From Bacteroidia bacterium (GTDB taxonomy: Bacteria > Bacteroidota > Bacteroidia > J057), in NCBI GenBank assembly GCA_033391075.1, contig JAWPMV010000005.1, positions 124,001 to 188,000 of the forward strand: a stretch of 64,000 nucleotides of DNA, written 5' to 3'. Under the pieces are notes generated by a model. The model saw nothing but the letters and a program-made list of their open reading frames with translations. It was not told where the DNA came from and ran no database searches. This document shows, piece after piece, positions 28,106-37,563 of the stretch (position 1 is the first letter of the stretch; the number at the start of each line of letters is the position of its first letter). The position numbers and the translations under genes are program-made.

Positions 28106-29574
28106 GAAAGTTTGGCTTGTATTCCATCTCTCAGGATTCCAAAGGCCTGATCTAATTCCTTTTTAGTTAGAGAAGCAAATCCCAAGCGACAAGCATTTTG
28201 TTTTTTCCCGATTTCATTGAAGATGGTTCCGCTGGATAGAAAGAGTCCGCGTTCCAACAAGTCTTTACTCAGTTCTATCAAATTGAGTTTCTTATCAAAC
28301 TTGGTCCATATCGCCATACCACCCGCCGGTTTTCTAAAACTGAGATAGTCAGAAAATTCCTCTTCCAGAATCTGGCAGGCATAATCCCTTCTTTCCTTAT
28401 ATAGTTTCCATGATTTCCGCAAATGTCTCCGCAAACTTCCGTCTTCGATCAGATCTCCCATGCTTTGCTCTAGCACGATATCCCCTTGGCGGTCTATAAG
28501 GCGTCTCAATTTGGGAAGTTCTTTAATTACCCGTTTGGGAGCCACCAAATACCCCACCCGAAAAGCTGGAGCCAATACTTTGGTGAAAGATCCCAAATAC
28601 AAAACCCGATCTTTTTGTTCGGCACTGGCCAGGGGAAGAATCGGGGTGTTTTTATAATGGTAGTCATAGTCATAATCGTCCTCTAAAATGAGGAAGTTGA
28701 ATCGCTCTGCCAGACTTAGTAGTTGAATTCTTCGCTCAGGACTAAGGGTGACGGTCGTTGGATGATGGTGATGGGAGGTTAGGTAAATGGCCCGGATTTT
28801 TTCCTTCCGACAAAGCTCTTCTATAGCCTCCGTTTGCAAGCCATTTTCATCCACAGGCACTTTCCTCAATTCTGCTCCGAAATGTGTGAGAATGGTATTT
28901 GCCGTTTGGTAATTGCTTTCTCCTACAATCACTTTATCTCCCTTCCTGACACTAACCAAAATAGATAAGTGAATGGCCATAATCGTCCCCCGGGTAATCA
29001 TGATGTTTTCTTCATCTATATTTAGGCCCCTGCTTTCATTCAAAAGTTTCACCAAATGCTCTTTCAGCTTTTTGTTACCAGCTGCATCCGTATAGGTCAG
29101 TCTTTTCTTATGAGCTAAGTGCCTCATATTGCGCGCATAAGCCCTGGCCAATTCATCTATAGGTGCAAGCCTGATGTCGGGAAGACCATCGTCAAAAGAA
29201 AGAGGATGCTCAAAGGAATAAGGTGCCGAAAGTTCCGGGTATTCATAGAATGAAAATGCTTCTTTCCCTGAACCTTCATATGTATCCCCTTCCTGCCAAT
29301 TACTAGGAGTGGAAACAGGCAGGCTTTCAACCACGAAGGCGCCTTTATTAGGAATGATCTCTATCCAACCTATAGCTTGTAATTCCTCGAGGGCCTTTAC
29401 AACTGTATTGCGGTGGACATTGAGGCTTTGAGAAAGACTTCTGGAGCCGGGAAGCTTAGCAGAAGGCTGCAATTGACCTCGCTGAATAATCAGGATCAAT
29501 TGATTGACAATCTGAAGGAAAACCGGATGATTGGAGTTCCGATCTAATTTGATAAGATTTTTATAAGGCAGCAT
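28102..29574 (-). CDS. MocR-type regulator (GntR HTH fused to aminotransferase domain)
   Basis: 490 residues. The N-terminal winged helix of GntR type (about 10-80: [48 protein letters not shown]) joins a fold type I PLP domain (about 130-490) with [33 protein letters not shown] (PLP-binding Lys in SFTK) and a C-terminal FGILRDGI region. Members regulate vitamin B6, GABA or amino-acid genes, using PLP-bound ligand as signal. It is divergent from a PNPOx-like gene 104 bases away, a frequent arrangement that points to that gene as target. Confidence 0.92.
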   Translation of the reverse strand: MLPYKNLIKLDRNSNHPVFLQIVNQLILIIQRGQLQPSAKLPGSRSLSQSLNVHRNTVVKALEELQAIGWIEIIPNKGAFVVESLPVSTPSNWQEGDTYEGSGKEAFSFYEYPELSAPYSFEHPLSFDDGLPDIRLAPIDELARAYARNMRHLAHKKRLTYTDAAGNKKLKEHLVKLLNESRGLNIDEENIMITRGTIMAIHLSILVSVRKGDKVIVGESNYQTANTILTHFGAELRKVPVDENGLQTEAIEELCRKEKIRAIYLTSHHHHPTTVTLSPERRIQLLSLAERFNFLILEDDYDYDYHYKNTPILPLASAEQKDRVLYLGSFTKVLAPAFRVGYLVAPKRVIKELPKLRRLIDRQGDIVLEQSMGDLIEDGSLRRHLRKSWKLYKERRDYACQILEEEFSDYLSFRKPAGGMAIWTKFDKKLNLIELSKDLLERGLFLSSGTIFNEIGKKQNACRLGFASLTKKELDQAFGILRDGIQAKLS

Positions 29575-29678
29575 ATCCGGACTATCTAAGTTATAAAAAC
29601 TGGCATACGTGAGGGTACCGGAAATCTATTAGCTTTACTTCATAATTGCAAATCAGCCACTCTAAGAATTCAAATAAT

Positions 29679-30335
29679 ATGTCTGATTCTTATTCAATTG
29701 ATAGTAGAAATAAAGTAAAGCGAATCCCCAAACGCGGGCATTATGACCGCGAAACTGTCCATCAAATCCTGGATGCAAGTTTCCTTTGTCATATCGGATT
29801 TGTGGTAGATGGACAACCTTATGTGATTCCAACTTCTTATGGGAGAAAAGGAGATACCATTTATCTGCATGGGGCTAGTACCAGTCGGATGATGGTAAAT
29901 CTTTCAGAAGGAATCCCGGTTTGTATTACGGTTACCCATTTTGATGGGCTGGTATTGGCCAGGTCTGCTTTTCACCATTCCATGAATTATCGCTCAGCTG
30001 TTGTATTCGGTACAGCCCATTTGGTGGAAGGGGAAGAAAAAGAAGAAGGACTTCGCATTGTATCTGAACAAATACTTGAAGGTCGATGGGAAGAAAGCCG
30101 TGGGCCTAAAGCGAATGAACTGAAAGCAACCACAGTATTGAGGGTAGACATAGATACGGCCTCAGCCAAGATCAGAACAGGTGGACCGGGCGATGATAAG
30201 CCGGATTACGAGCTCCCCATTTGGGCAGGAGTCGTGCCAGCCAAAATCGTTTATGGCCAACCGGAGGCTGATCCCTTGCTTACAAAAGGGATTCCTCTAG
30301 CTGATAGTGTGAAGGATTTGCTTAAAGCTGAGTAA
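29679..30335 (+). CDS. Pyridoxamine 5'-phosphate oxidase-like flavin-binding protein
   Basis: A 218-residue split-barrel protein; the ATG at 29679 is preferred to an upstream TTG. VKRIPKRGHYDRETVHQILD and the core FLCHIGFVVDGQPYVIPTSYGRKGDTIYLHGA are characteristic of the NimA/PNPOx-related group that binds FMN or related cofactors. It is not a canonical PdxH, which has a different C-terminal motif. Probably a cytosolic flavin- or haem-binding reductase of unknown substrate. Its divergent MocR neighbour is the likely regulator. The 3' end overlaps the convergent DUF5107 gene by 14 bases. Confidence 0.87.
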   Translation: MSDSYSIDSRNKVKRIPKRGHYDRETVHQILDASFLCHIGFVVDGQPYVIPTSYGRKGDTIYLHGASTSRMMVNLSEGIPVCITVTHFDGLVLARSAFHHSMNYRSAVVFGTAHLVEGEEKEEGLRIVSEQILEGRWEESRGPKANELKATTVLRVDIDTASAKIRTGGPGDDKPDYELPIWAGVVPAKIVYGQPEADPLLTKGIPLADSVKDLLKAE

Positions 30336-33300
30336 TTTTCTCTAAGAACAAGACCAATTCGCTATTCGCAAATAGCGAATTGACTCTGCTAATCTCCTTA
30401 GCTTTTCTATCATCACCCACGAAACTTGCTGCTATCCAGCGAGTAGAAACGCTCTTTCCATGTGTACTATTGAGCAGATTATCAAGCAATTGCATAGCCT
30501 CTTTTTCTTTACCCAGCTTTCTCAAAGCTACTAAAGAGGTGAGATTATGGATGTTTGAACGCTCAGGATGCTGCATCGCATAGGCTGCGCAAGCTTCCCA
30601 ATGAGCCTTGGCTTCTTTTTCTTTGCCTAGGCTCTCATAGGCATATCCCAGGAGGTAGTCGGAGATTCTTTCATCCGGATCAAAGGGCTTACCAACGCCC
30701 AGATTCTCCGGCCATTGTTTAGAATCAAGCAGTATTTTTATTGCTTTTTCAAAAGCGACTTTTGCCGCCTTTTTATGGCCTTTCTTTTCAAGCAGTTCCC
30801 ATGCGGCATAATGATGTGCTCGCTCATAGAGTCTTCTGCCTGCGGATGCTCCTTCAAAAGGAAGTACCTGCAGGCTTTTCAATTGTGCAATGGCCTGTTG
30901 ATACAAGCCCGAATTGATCAAAGCTTCCGCATAATCCATTCCTACTGCATAATTATTCGGAAACTCTCTATGGGCTCTATCCGCCATTTTTAGGGCTTCA
31001 TCAGCCGGTTTATTTTGCTTCAAGTAAAGGTTTAAGCTCCTCCAGTTTCTCCAATCTTCTTTACCTACTTCAAAGGCCCTTTCCAAATCCACATACGCGT
31101 CTTTATCTCTCACTTCTTTCAGGATATGAGCTCGACTTTGATAAAAGGGAGCAAAATTGATCCGCGATTCTCTAGCATCTATGCCTTCCAAGAGATCAGC
31201 AGCTTTTTCTCCCCTGCCCAGACCCCATAGATTCAAGGCCAAATAATAACGAGATTTCCAATGCGTGCTTTGCTCATTCATCCACCTCAAGGCGTTTAAA
31301 CTTTCTCTCCTATAGGGAAATACCAGAGCAGGATCAGCACGCTCTATCTTCTCTGATTCTCCTTCTACTCCCAGAAAAGCTCTCCATAGATGGATCATCG
31401 GATGATCAGGCGCCAAAGCCAATAGCTGTTTGCACTCTTCCAACTGTCCCTTGTTCCAGTAATTGATCGCTAATTCCAGAAAGGTCTGATAGCGCAATTC
31501 TGATCGATGCTTTTTCAGGAATCTCTCCCTTGCCATTTCATTAGGATTATTGAGGAAACTTTCAAAAGCCAGGAAATGATTGAGTGGATCCATATCCTGA
31601 ATTTGTTGATGGCTTGTTTTCAGTAACTCATTATTTCCTTCCTTTCGAGCCAAAATTGCCAGCACTTCCCATGCATGAATATTGTAGCGGTTAAAGTCCA
31701 GGGATTTCCCTGCATAGCTTGTGGCCTTTTTATGCTTTCCTTCGCTGAGGTATATTTCGGCCATTTGTGCATAGGCATTTGACCGAAATGCCAGGGATCG
31801 AGCAGCCCATCCAAAAGCTTCCTTTGCATTGAGTTTGTCTCCTTTTGCCCGATAAGTAATTCCCGCCAGGTAATTGGCCTCTGGATGATAAGTGTCAATT
31901 TTCAACACCTTGTGAATATGCTTCAAGGCTTTCTTATAAGATGCACTACGGAAATTGAGCTCTGCCATAGCCAGATGAGTTCCTATGTGCTGCCCTTCAA
32001 GTTCTAAAGCTTTGTGAAACTTCTCTTTGGCTAAGGAGAAGTTTCGATATTTCATCTCTTCCATTCCTTGTCTATAGAGTCGCTCAACAGAATTAAGGAC
32101 CGGGCGATCCTTATCACTATCAAAAGAACGCTCTATCAGTCTATCATCAGGATCACGGGTGTAATGTAGATCCCATTCTGGCAGCTTAATTTCAAAGTCT
32201 TCTCCTTCCAGCTTAAAGGATTGCTTGAAGACCTCCATTGCTTTAAGTTTTAGTTTTTGTGATTTCAGAATATTCCCATTTTGTAGCACAGATAAATTGG
32301 CTTCAGAATCCTGGAAAGGGTGTAAAGCGATATTCAGCATCCCCTTTTCTACACTTACTGCCATAGCAGCATGTTCTGATACATCAGACAGGCCTCCGAG
32401 TTCTTTTACCGGAAACCAAAGTTCCGACCAGATATCGTGTCCGTGTGCCTCAAAGTTTGCCTGGGTGACAGGATTGACATGAGCGCCAGGGGAATACTGA
32501 ACAAAGAGGCGGCCTGCCTGGAATTCGATATACTGTCCATCCGTATCAGTGAGCAGGTCTTCCCAAATGCCTCCGGAACGAGACAAAGCCCACAACCACA
32601 ATTTTTGTCCGGGGATAGCTTCATATTCTCCCCAATGCCCAAAGCCATATCCGGCATCATGGTAGTAACCGCCAAAAAAGTCATTGAATTCGCCCACAAC
32701 ATGATAAGACTTACTAGGCCCAAAGGCATTTTCCTTATACTTTGACAAATCTCTTCCCATGGCATCATAGGGCCATGATTTGGCTTCTCCGGGATGTGTC
32801 AGGTATTGATCTCCTGGTGTGTAGAATTCAAAATCCTCTCTTGCAGGAGCAGCAGCCGTCATCCAATTGTAATAAGCCTGGCTAATTGGACTGGGATTGT
32901 ACCAATGAACTTTGGTTTCAAAGAGGGCTTTATCTTTGGGTAAAATAATCTGCACACGCCATTGAGTACGTGAGGGTAAGTCGATATTGCCGACGGTACA
33001 ACTAACACTGCCATCTGGGTGTTCTTGCATCACATAGTCCACAGGAGTAGCCGTTGAAGGATGATGCCCGATTATGCCGAAATTGAATTCTATTCCGCCG
33101 GATGTCCAGGGGCCACGCATAGAAATATTGCGAAATTTCATCACTTCATTTCGGTAGATAAATTCTTCTCCTGTGGTTTTGTCGATTGCTCCCCATACCT
33201 TACCTCCCACTTCTGGAAGGACATAAACTTCGACCAGATCATTCTCCAGTTTTACCACCTTCCATTCTTTATCTACAGCCTCTGAACTATAGCCCTCGTA

Positions 33301-33483
33301 TTTGTGATAGGGATAAATTTTGGGATTGGAGGTCAGAATGGGAATAGGATCAGGGTCTGAAAAAGGATAGGTCTTAAGCGTTCGAACTTCTTCCGTAATT
33401 TTTGCATCCTGAGCCTTGATACTCAGACTGAGAAAGGAACAAGCGATTCCTAAAAGATATGGCAGGAAAGTAGTAGCATTCAT
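30322..33483 (-). CDS. Secreted DUF5107 protein with TPR repeats
   Basis: A 1053-residue protein with a signal peptide ending SLSIKAQ. Residues about 55-350 form the DUF5107 domain (VKLENDLVEVYVLPEVGGKVWGAIDKTTGEEFIYRN, GPWTSGGIEFNFGIIGH, WYNPSPISQAYYNWMTAA), a galactose-mutarotase/GH-like beta-sandwich fold. From about 460 onward there are many TPR repeats (YRNFSLAKEKFHKALELEGQHIGTHLAMAEL and similar). Likely periplasmic. DUF5107-TPR proteins recur in glycan loci of Bacteroidota, where a glycan-binding or glycosidase role is suspected. Last gene of the leftward cluster, 34 bases after the small symporter-associated ORF. Confidence 0.85.
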   Translation of the reverse strand: MNATTFLPYLLGIACSFLSLSIKAQDAKITEEVRTLKTYPFSDPDPIPILTSNPKIYPYHKYEGYSSEAVDKEWKVVKLENDLVEVYVLPEVGGKVWGAIDKTTGEEFIYRNEVMKFRNISMRGPWTSGGIEFNFGIIGHHPSTATPVDYVMQEHPDGSVSCTVGNIDLPSRTQWRVQIILPKDKALFETKVHWYNPSPISQAYYNWMTAAAPAREDFEFYTPGDQYLTHPGEAKSWPYDAMGRDLSKYKENAFGPSKSYHVVGEFNDFFGGYYHDAGYGFGHWGEYEAIPGQKLWLWALSRSGGIWEDLLTDTDGQYIEFQAGRLFVQYSPGAHVNPVTQANFEAHGHDIWSELWFPVKELGGLSDVSEHAAMAVSVEKGMLNIALHPFQDSEANLSVLQNGNILKSQKLKLKAMEVFKQSFKLEGEDFEIKLPEWDLHYTRDPDDRLIERSFDSDKDRPVLNSVERLYRQGMEEMKYRNFSLAKEKFHKALELEGQHIGTHLAMAELNFRSASYKKALKHIHKVLKIDTYHPEANYLAGITYRAKGDKLNAKEAFGWAARSLAFRSNAYAQMAEIYLSEGKHKKATSYAGKSLDFNRYNIHAWEVLAILARKEGNNELLKTSHQQIQDMDPLNHFLAFESFLNNPNEMARERFLKKHRSELRYQTFLELAINYWNKGQLEECKQLLALAPDHPMIHLWRAFLGVEGESEKIERADPALVFPYRRESLNALRWMNEQSTHWKSRYYLALNLWGLGRGEKAADLLEGIDARESRINFAPFYQSRAHILKEVRDKDAYVDLERAFEVGKEDWRNWRSLNLYLKQNKPADEALKMADRAHREFPNNYAVGMDYAEALINSGLYQQAIAQLKSLQVLPFEGASAGRRLYERAHHYAAWELLEKKGHKKAAKVAFEKAIKILLDSKQWPENLGVGKPFDPDERISDYLLGYAYESLGKEKEAKAHWEACAAYAMQHPERSNIHNLTSLVALRKLGKEKEAMQLLDNLLNSTHGKSVSTRWIAASFVGDDRKAKEISRVNSLFANSELVLFLEKITQL

Positions 33484-33517
33484 TGATTCAATATTTATGC
33501 CTGTGAATTCCGTGTAT

Positions 33518-33640
33518 TTAGTTTTTCTTCTGCTTCAAGAGTGAACGAATATTTTTAAATCCTCCTACAGCTACTATTCCTGTAGCCAGGATATACCAAA
33601 TGAGGCTGGATGCAATAAGAAGGAGCCAAAATATTTTCAT
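33518..33640 (-). CDS. 40-residue membrane protein, probable symporter small accessory subunit
   Basis: Read directly: ATG at 33640, TAA at 33518-33520. The product begins MKIFWLLLIASSLIWYILA, continues TGIVAVGGFKNIRSLLKQ and ends with KKN: one membrane helix followed by a basic tail. It starts 11 bases after the SSS symporter stop, in the same orientation, so it is almost certainly co-translated. Very small single-helix proteins directly downstream of SSS or NSS transporters are known as accessory subunits (for example MetS). Assignment rests on size, position and helix pattern. Confidence 0.68.
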   Translation of the reverse strand: MKIFWLLLIASSLIWYILATGIVAVGGFKNIRSLLKQKKN

Positions 33641-33651
33641 ATCTGCACTTA

Positions 33652-35130
33652 TTATTCTGTTTGTTTTCCGAATCGTCTTTTTGCGTGGGAAGCAGCAATC
33701 ATTGCCAGGGCCGTCAGAAGATAGGTAGCAATCCCGGATTTATATGGGCCTATTTGTTCGGCCAAGTCTGAAGTGCTTTCCATTTGCTGCAAAAGCAGAA
33801 AACTGATCGGAATAATACTTCCAACAAAGATGGCAGCCATCGCCCCCCAATTATTTGCTTTATCCCAATAGCAAGCAGCAATCAAAATTACTGACATACT
33901 CGCCAAATAAATCGTGCCCGTAACCTGCATATATACCCATAGATCTCCTTTTAGAGGATACCACAATCCATAGAGAAGTAGAAAAATCCCTATGCCAGCG
34001 ACCAACATACGGTTTACATAAAGGCTCTTTTTTTCCGACCACTGATTTTTGTGAAAAGGTTGAAGTATGTCATTGTAAATAACAGAGCTCCAGGCTAATA
34101 GATAAGAAGAATTGGTTGACATATCGGCAGCTAACATAGCAGCAACAACAATTCCCAATAAGCCTATAGGAACTTTAGCTGCAATCAGCTGAGGCATTGC
34201 CAGAATATCCTTTTCTGGTAATTCTCCGAGCTCGGAAAAGTAGTAAAAGGCAGCTATCCCAAAGACTGCGGGCAGAGCAAAACGAACGATCCAGTAAGGA
34301 GCAGTTCCAATATAGATTTTCTGGGCTATTTTGGCATTTTTCGCTGCCAATACCCTTGCAATAATGGTTTGCCAGGTAAGGATCACTGCAAAGGCAACAA
34401 GAAAATCAAGTATAACTCTATCCCAACCATACTGTCCATCAACAAAGGGATTGAAGGCTGGGGCTCCATAGCTTTCTTCTAAATGCAAGACCAGATTTTC
34501 CCACCCAAATCCAAAAATGAATAAGAGGCTTACGGAGATCAAGCCGATATTCATCATAATGAATTGCAGATAATCTGTAACCAGTACAGACAGCATTCCT
34601 CCGAGTATAGTATAAACAGCTACTATCAAGAGCAATGCCGTCATCAATATTTCCAGATAGGCTGTATCTATTCCCAGAACCAGGGTTAGGAAATCTCCTC
34701 CCATTCTGAGAAATACTCCCATATTTAGTAATCCTCCCAAAACAATGACCAGACCACTGGCCCAGCGAACCTTGCTGCCAAATTTCTGTTCAAATAACTC
34801 GGGGATGGTTATAACTCCCTGCTCTCTGAGCGGTTTTATGCAGAAGCCTGTCCAGCCTACCACAAACATCGCCAAAGCCAGAGCAATACCCGGAGTGATC
34901 CCTGCGAAACCGTATTTGTATCCAAGTTCGGCATTGGCCATACAACTTACGATTCCAAACTCAGTAGCCGCCAAAGAAGCGATCCCCAAATACAGATCAA
35001 CTTTCCGACCTGCAAGTAAATAGTCATTTACATTTTGAACGTACTTTCTGACCCATATACCAAGCGTCAAAGTACCGATGATATAGAGGACTAAAATACT
35101 TCCGTCAATATAGACATTAAAATTGCTCAT
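33652..35130 (-). CDS. Sodium:solute symporter (SSS family)
   Basis: A 492-residue, roughly 13-helix sodium-coupled transporter. The N-terminus VYIDGSILVLYIIGTLTLGIWVRKYVQNVNDYLLAGRKVDLYLGIASLAATEFG contains the family YLLAGR signature, and ILGGMLSVLVTDYLQFIMM is the usual SSS motif near helix 5. AAMLAADMSTNSSYLLAWSS near 330-350 lies in the sodium/substrate-binding helix region. It has no recognisable C-terminal kinase or other domain. It is followed by a tiny membrane protein that may be its partner and lies 42 bases after the CBM9-like gene in the reverse sense. The substrate is presumably the compound handled by the operon enzymes. Confidence 0.92.
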   Translation of the reverse strand: MSNFNVYIDGSILVLYIIGTLTLGIWVRKYVQNVNDYLLAGRKVDLYLGIASLAATEFGIVSCMANAELGYKYGFAGITPGIALALAMFVVGWTGFCIKPLREQGVITIPELFEQKFGSKVRWASGLVIVLGGLLNMGVFLRMGGDFLTLVLGIDTAYLEILMTALLLIVAVYTILGGMLSVLVTDYLQFIMMNIGLISVSLLFIFGFGWENLVLHLEESYGAPAFNPFVDGQYGWDRVILDFLVAFAVILTWQTIIARVLAAKNAKIAQKIYIGTAPYWIVRFALPAVFGIAAFYYFSELGELPEKDILAMPQLIAAKVPIGLLGIVVAAMLAADMSTNSSYLLAWSSVIYNDILQPFHKNQWSEKKSLYVNRMLVAGIGIFLLLYGLWYPLKGDLWVYMQVTGTIYLASMSVILIAACYWDKANNWGAMAAIFVGSIIPISFLLLQQMESTSDLAEQIGPYKSGIATYLLTALAMIAASHAKRRFGKQTE

Positions 35131-35172
35131 CAGGGATTAAGTATTGGATCAAAAACAGAAAGCTAAATCCGT

Positions 35173-35868
35173 CTATTCCAACAACTTAATTGTTCCAAAA
35201 GAGGATGGAATATGAAAATCAGGGGTTTCAGAATCAGGCATGATCCAGGAAATCCATTTCACCTTAATTTCCTCCTCTTCCTTTACATATTCACCCCGAT
35301 ACAAGCCGGCTTTTAATATATTCCCATCTTTCATTCCCAGCATCTCCAGTGATTTGATACTTATTGCTCCTTCCAGGATATATCCTCCTTTATAAAGAGA
35401 GGCATAAATCTGTATCCCACCTTCCGGCCAATTCCAATCTGAATCAATATTTCGATGGTATCTGCCTTCAGAGTCGTACATCCTCCCAAGCGCATCCATT
35501 TCGAGTGAATAGTAGGGATTCATCTCATCATCTGATTTGAAAAAAATCTCTACCCGATCTGAAGCTACTGCCTGCATTTCAAGAGAAAGACTGCTATCCA
35601 TTTGGGTGATTATATCCGGATCCTGGGCATTATACCGGAAAAAGAAATAGTCCTCATTCCAGAGGGCACGAAATTCTGTCTCCGGTGCTGCTTCTTCTCG
35701 CCAGGGGTAAGAGAAATTTGTCAGACTATTGGCTTCTCCCCAGAGAGGATCGTCGCCCCGGCCGCTAAGCAAAACCCCTTTGGCTTCTGTCTTTTTGACC
35801 AGATAGACATTGGGATCGATTTCCTCACAGGCAAGAAATGGCAGGAATAGCAGGAGTAGGTATTTCAT
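35173..35868 (-). CDS. CBM9-like carbohydrate-binding lipoprotein
   Basis: A 231-residue lipoprotein (signal MKYLLLLFLPFLAC, Cys 14) whose body matches the family 9-like carbohydrate-binding fold seen in DOMON/CBM9 proteins: DDPLWGEANSLTNFSYPW, TEFRALWNEDYFFFRYNAQDPDI, SDRVEIFFKSDDEMNPYYSLEMDALGR, ILEGAISIKSLEMLGM. No catalytic domain is attached. Likely a surface or periplasmic binding protein that helps capture the sugar or sugar derivative used by this operon. It lies between the creatininase-family gene (53 bases) and the SSS symporter. Confidence 0.82.
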   Translation of the reverse strand: MKYLLLLFLPFLACEEIDPNVYLVKKTEAKGVLLSGRGDDPLWGEANSLTNFSYPWREEAAPETEFRALWNEDYFFFRYNAQDPDIITQMDSSLSLEMQAVASDRVEIFFKSDDEMNPYYSLEMDALGRMYDSEGRYHRNIDSDWNWPEGGIQIYASLYKGGYILEGAISIKSLEMLGMKDGNILKAGLYRGEYVKEEEEIKVKWISWIMPDSETPDFHIPSSFGTIKLLE

Positions 35869-35921
35869 AGTAAAGGATGTAGCTCAGTACTTAAGATCGG
35901 TCTAAAGATTCAAATATCCAA

Positions 35922-36677
35922 TCAGCTGGTATAGAGGCTTGAAACAATGATTTTGAGTTTTTCCAAGATGAGTTTGCTGATTTTCTCTCCTTTTGCTTTA
36001 CTGGCGAAAGATGGATCACCATAAACGCCTCCCGGAGTCATTTGCTTCATGCTGCGAAAAAAGGAAGCTTGTGATCCATAAATCATATCTCCTTCTGCCC
36101 AATCAAAAGTTGGCTGATTTTCTTTGGGTTTTACCTTATCCAAATGGACCAGCTCAGGAGCAATTTGCAGCATCAGAGAGGTTTCGAATTCTCCGGCATG
36201 GCCAGCTCCTCCCCGCCCCGATTCATTGAGCGCTTTCAATTCTTCTATCGCCAATTTCCACCAGGTAGCAAACACCAGATTGATATCCGGATTTCTATGC
36301 CCAAATATTTCAAAGAAACTCTGTCCTATTGCCTGATTACCGCCATGGCTGTTCAGGAGAATCAGGTTTTTGAAACCATGGCGAACTACAGAGCTCGCAA
36401 TGCCTTTCAATTGTGCCAGCAAAGTTTCATGAGGCACTGATAGTGAACCTGCGAAATCCAGATGATGCTCAGAACAGCCAATCTGAATCATCGGAAGAAT
36501 AAGCACCTTATCTGGTATGGCAGTATGTAAAAGTTGGCAGAAATGCTCTCCGATCATACGATCAGTTGCCAAAGGCAAATGAGCCCCATGCTGCTCAGTA
36601 GCTGAAACTGACATGATCACCGGAATCCGCCGATCCAGTTTATCGATCTCATAGGTAGTCAATTGATCCCAATACAT
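35922..36677 (-). CDS. Creatininase family amidohydrolase
   Basis: A 251-residue cytosolic metal hydrolase. Metal ligands expected for the family are visible: SATEQHGAHLPLATD (Glu 28, His 30, His 33, Asp 39), LLNSHGGNQ and GHAGEFETSLM with the second His/Glu pair. Members open cyclic amides (creatinine) or act on formamides in riboflavin-, F420- or mycofactocin-like pathways. The operon context with an enolase-like protein, RidA fusion and aldolase suggests a lactam or amide hydrolysis step in a catabolic route, but no specific substrate can be assigned. Only one base separates it from the RidA-fusion gene. Confidence 0.87.
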   Translation of the reverse strand: MYWDQLTTYEIDKLDRRIPVIMSVSATEQHGAHLPLATDRMIGEHFCQLLHTAIPDKVLILPMIQIGCSEHHLDFAGSLSVPHETLLAQLKGIASSVVRHGFKNLILLNSHGGNQAIGQSFFEIFGHRNPDINLVFATWWKLAIEELKALNESGRGGAGHAGEFETSLMLQIAPELVHLDKVKPKENQPTFDWAEGDMIYGSQASFFRSMKQMTPGGVYGDPSFASKAKGEKISKLILEKLKIIVSSLYTS

Positions 36678-36678
36678 A

Positions 36679-37563
36679 TTATTTCTTTAAAGCCCACATT
36701 TCAATTTCAACTAAAAGAGTCATTAGCAGCGGAGTCTGAACAGCCGTTCGGACCGGGAGAGGAGTACGAAAGTAGGTTTTATAGACTTCGTTGAATCGAG
36801 GCCAATTGTCCAGGTCCGTCAGGTATACATTCACCTTAAATACATCATCGAGCCCAATGCCTGCTGTCTCCAATTGCTTTCGACAATTTTCCAGGGTAGC
36901 ATGTGCCTGGGTTTCAATATCCTCTCCTATTACAGTCCCTGAGGGGTCAATAGCAGCCTGTCCTGATATGACAACCAATTTTCCCGGATTTACTTCCAAT
37001 ACAGGAGAATAAGGTCCCGCAGTTATATGCTGGGAAGCTCCTTCCGGAGTTTGAATACCTGGTAAAGGAGAGTTTTGTTCCCATCCCATAGGATATGGCA
37101 TATAACCGGTGAATCCTGCAATTTTCCATTTCCCTTCTTCTTTGATGCATCTATACAGGGTTTGCCAGTTCAAGCGAGTTTTACTCCCATCTTTTTTACT
37201 GATATAGCCATCAAATTTTTTATGAATGAGAGCTACCGCTCCCTGAATTTCAATATCTCGCATTTGGGTTGCCTCATACAGGGCTTTCTCCGGATCTTCA
37301 GCCCATTCTTCCTGGCCAAAATCTTTTGCCTGCTTTAGCCATTCAGTTTTATAGGCTTCTAAAGTTGGGAAACTGATTTTCCAGCTATCAGGATTGTGTT
37401 TTCCCCCGGCATCAATTCCCACAAAATTTTCAGGGATAAAATCATCAGCGACCATTTCCCAACTTTCTTTACAAAAGGCAATGATGTCTCTTTCTACCAA
37501 CATATGCCATATTTGGTAGCGATCGGGATCTGATTGGGGAAAGGGGTTTTGGTAAAAACTCAT
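36679..37563 (-). CDS. NTF2/SnoaL-like domain fused to RidA (enamine/imine deaminase)
   Basis: 294 residues in two parts. Residues about 1-150 (MLVERDIIAFCKESWEMVADDFI, WQTLYRCIKEEGKWKIAGFTGYMPY) have the cone-shaped NTF2/SnoaL-like pattern with the characteristic GKWKIAGF strand. Residues about 165-294 (LVVISGQAAIDPSGTVIGEDIETQAHATLENCRKQLETAGIG, VFKVNVYLTDLDNWPRFNEVY, PVRTAVQTPLL, VEIEMWALKK) are a complete RidA/YjgF domain, including the conserved Arg in PVRTAVQ. RidA hydrolyses reactive enamines or imines. Fusion to an NTF2-like domain suggests a pathway-specific, substrate-channelling version. Its ATG overlaps the enolase TGA (ATGA), giving translational coupling. Confidence 0.82.
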   Translation of the reverse strand: MSFYQNPFPQSDPDRYQIWHMLVERDIIAFCKESWEMVADDFIPENFVGIDAGGKHNPDSWKISFPTLEAYKTEWLKQAKDFGQEEWAEDPEKALYEATQMRDIEIQGAVALIHKKFDGYISKKDGSKTRLNWQTLYRCIKEEGKWKIAGFTGYMPYPMGWEQNSPLPGIQTPEGASQHITAGPYSPVLEVNPGKLVVISGQAAIDPSGTVIGEDIETQAHATLENCRKQLETAGIGLDDVFKVNVYLTDLDNWPRFNEVYKTYFRTPLPVRTAVQTPLLMTLLVEIEMWALKK

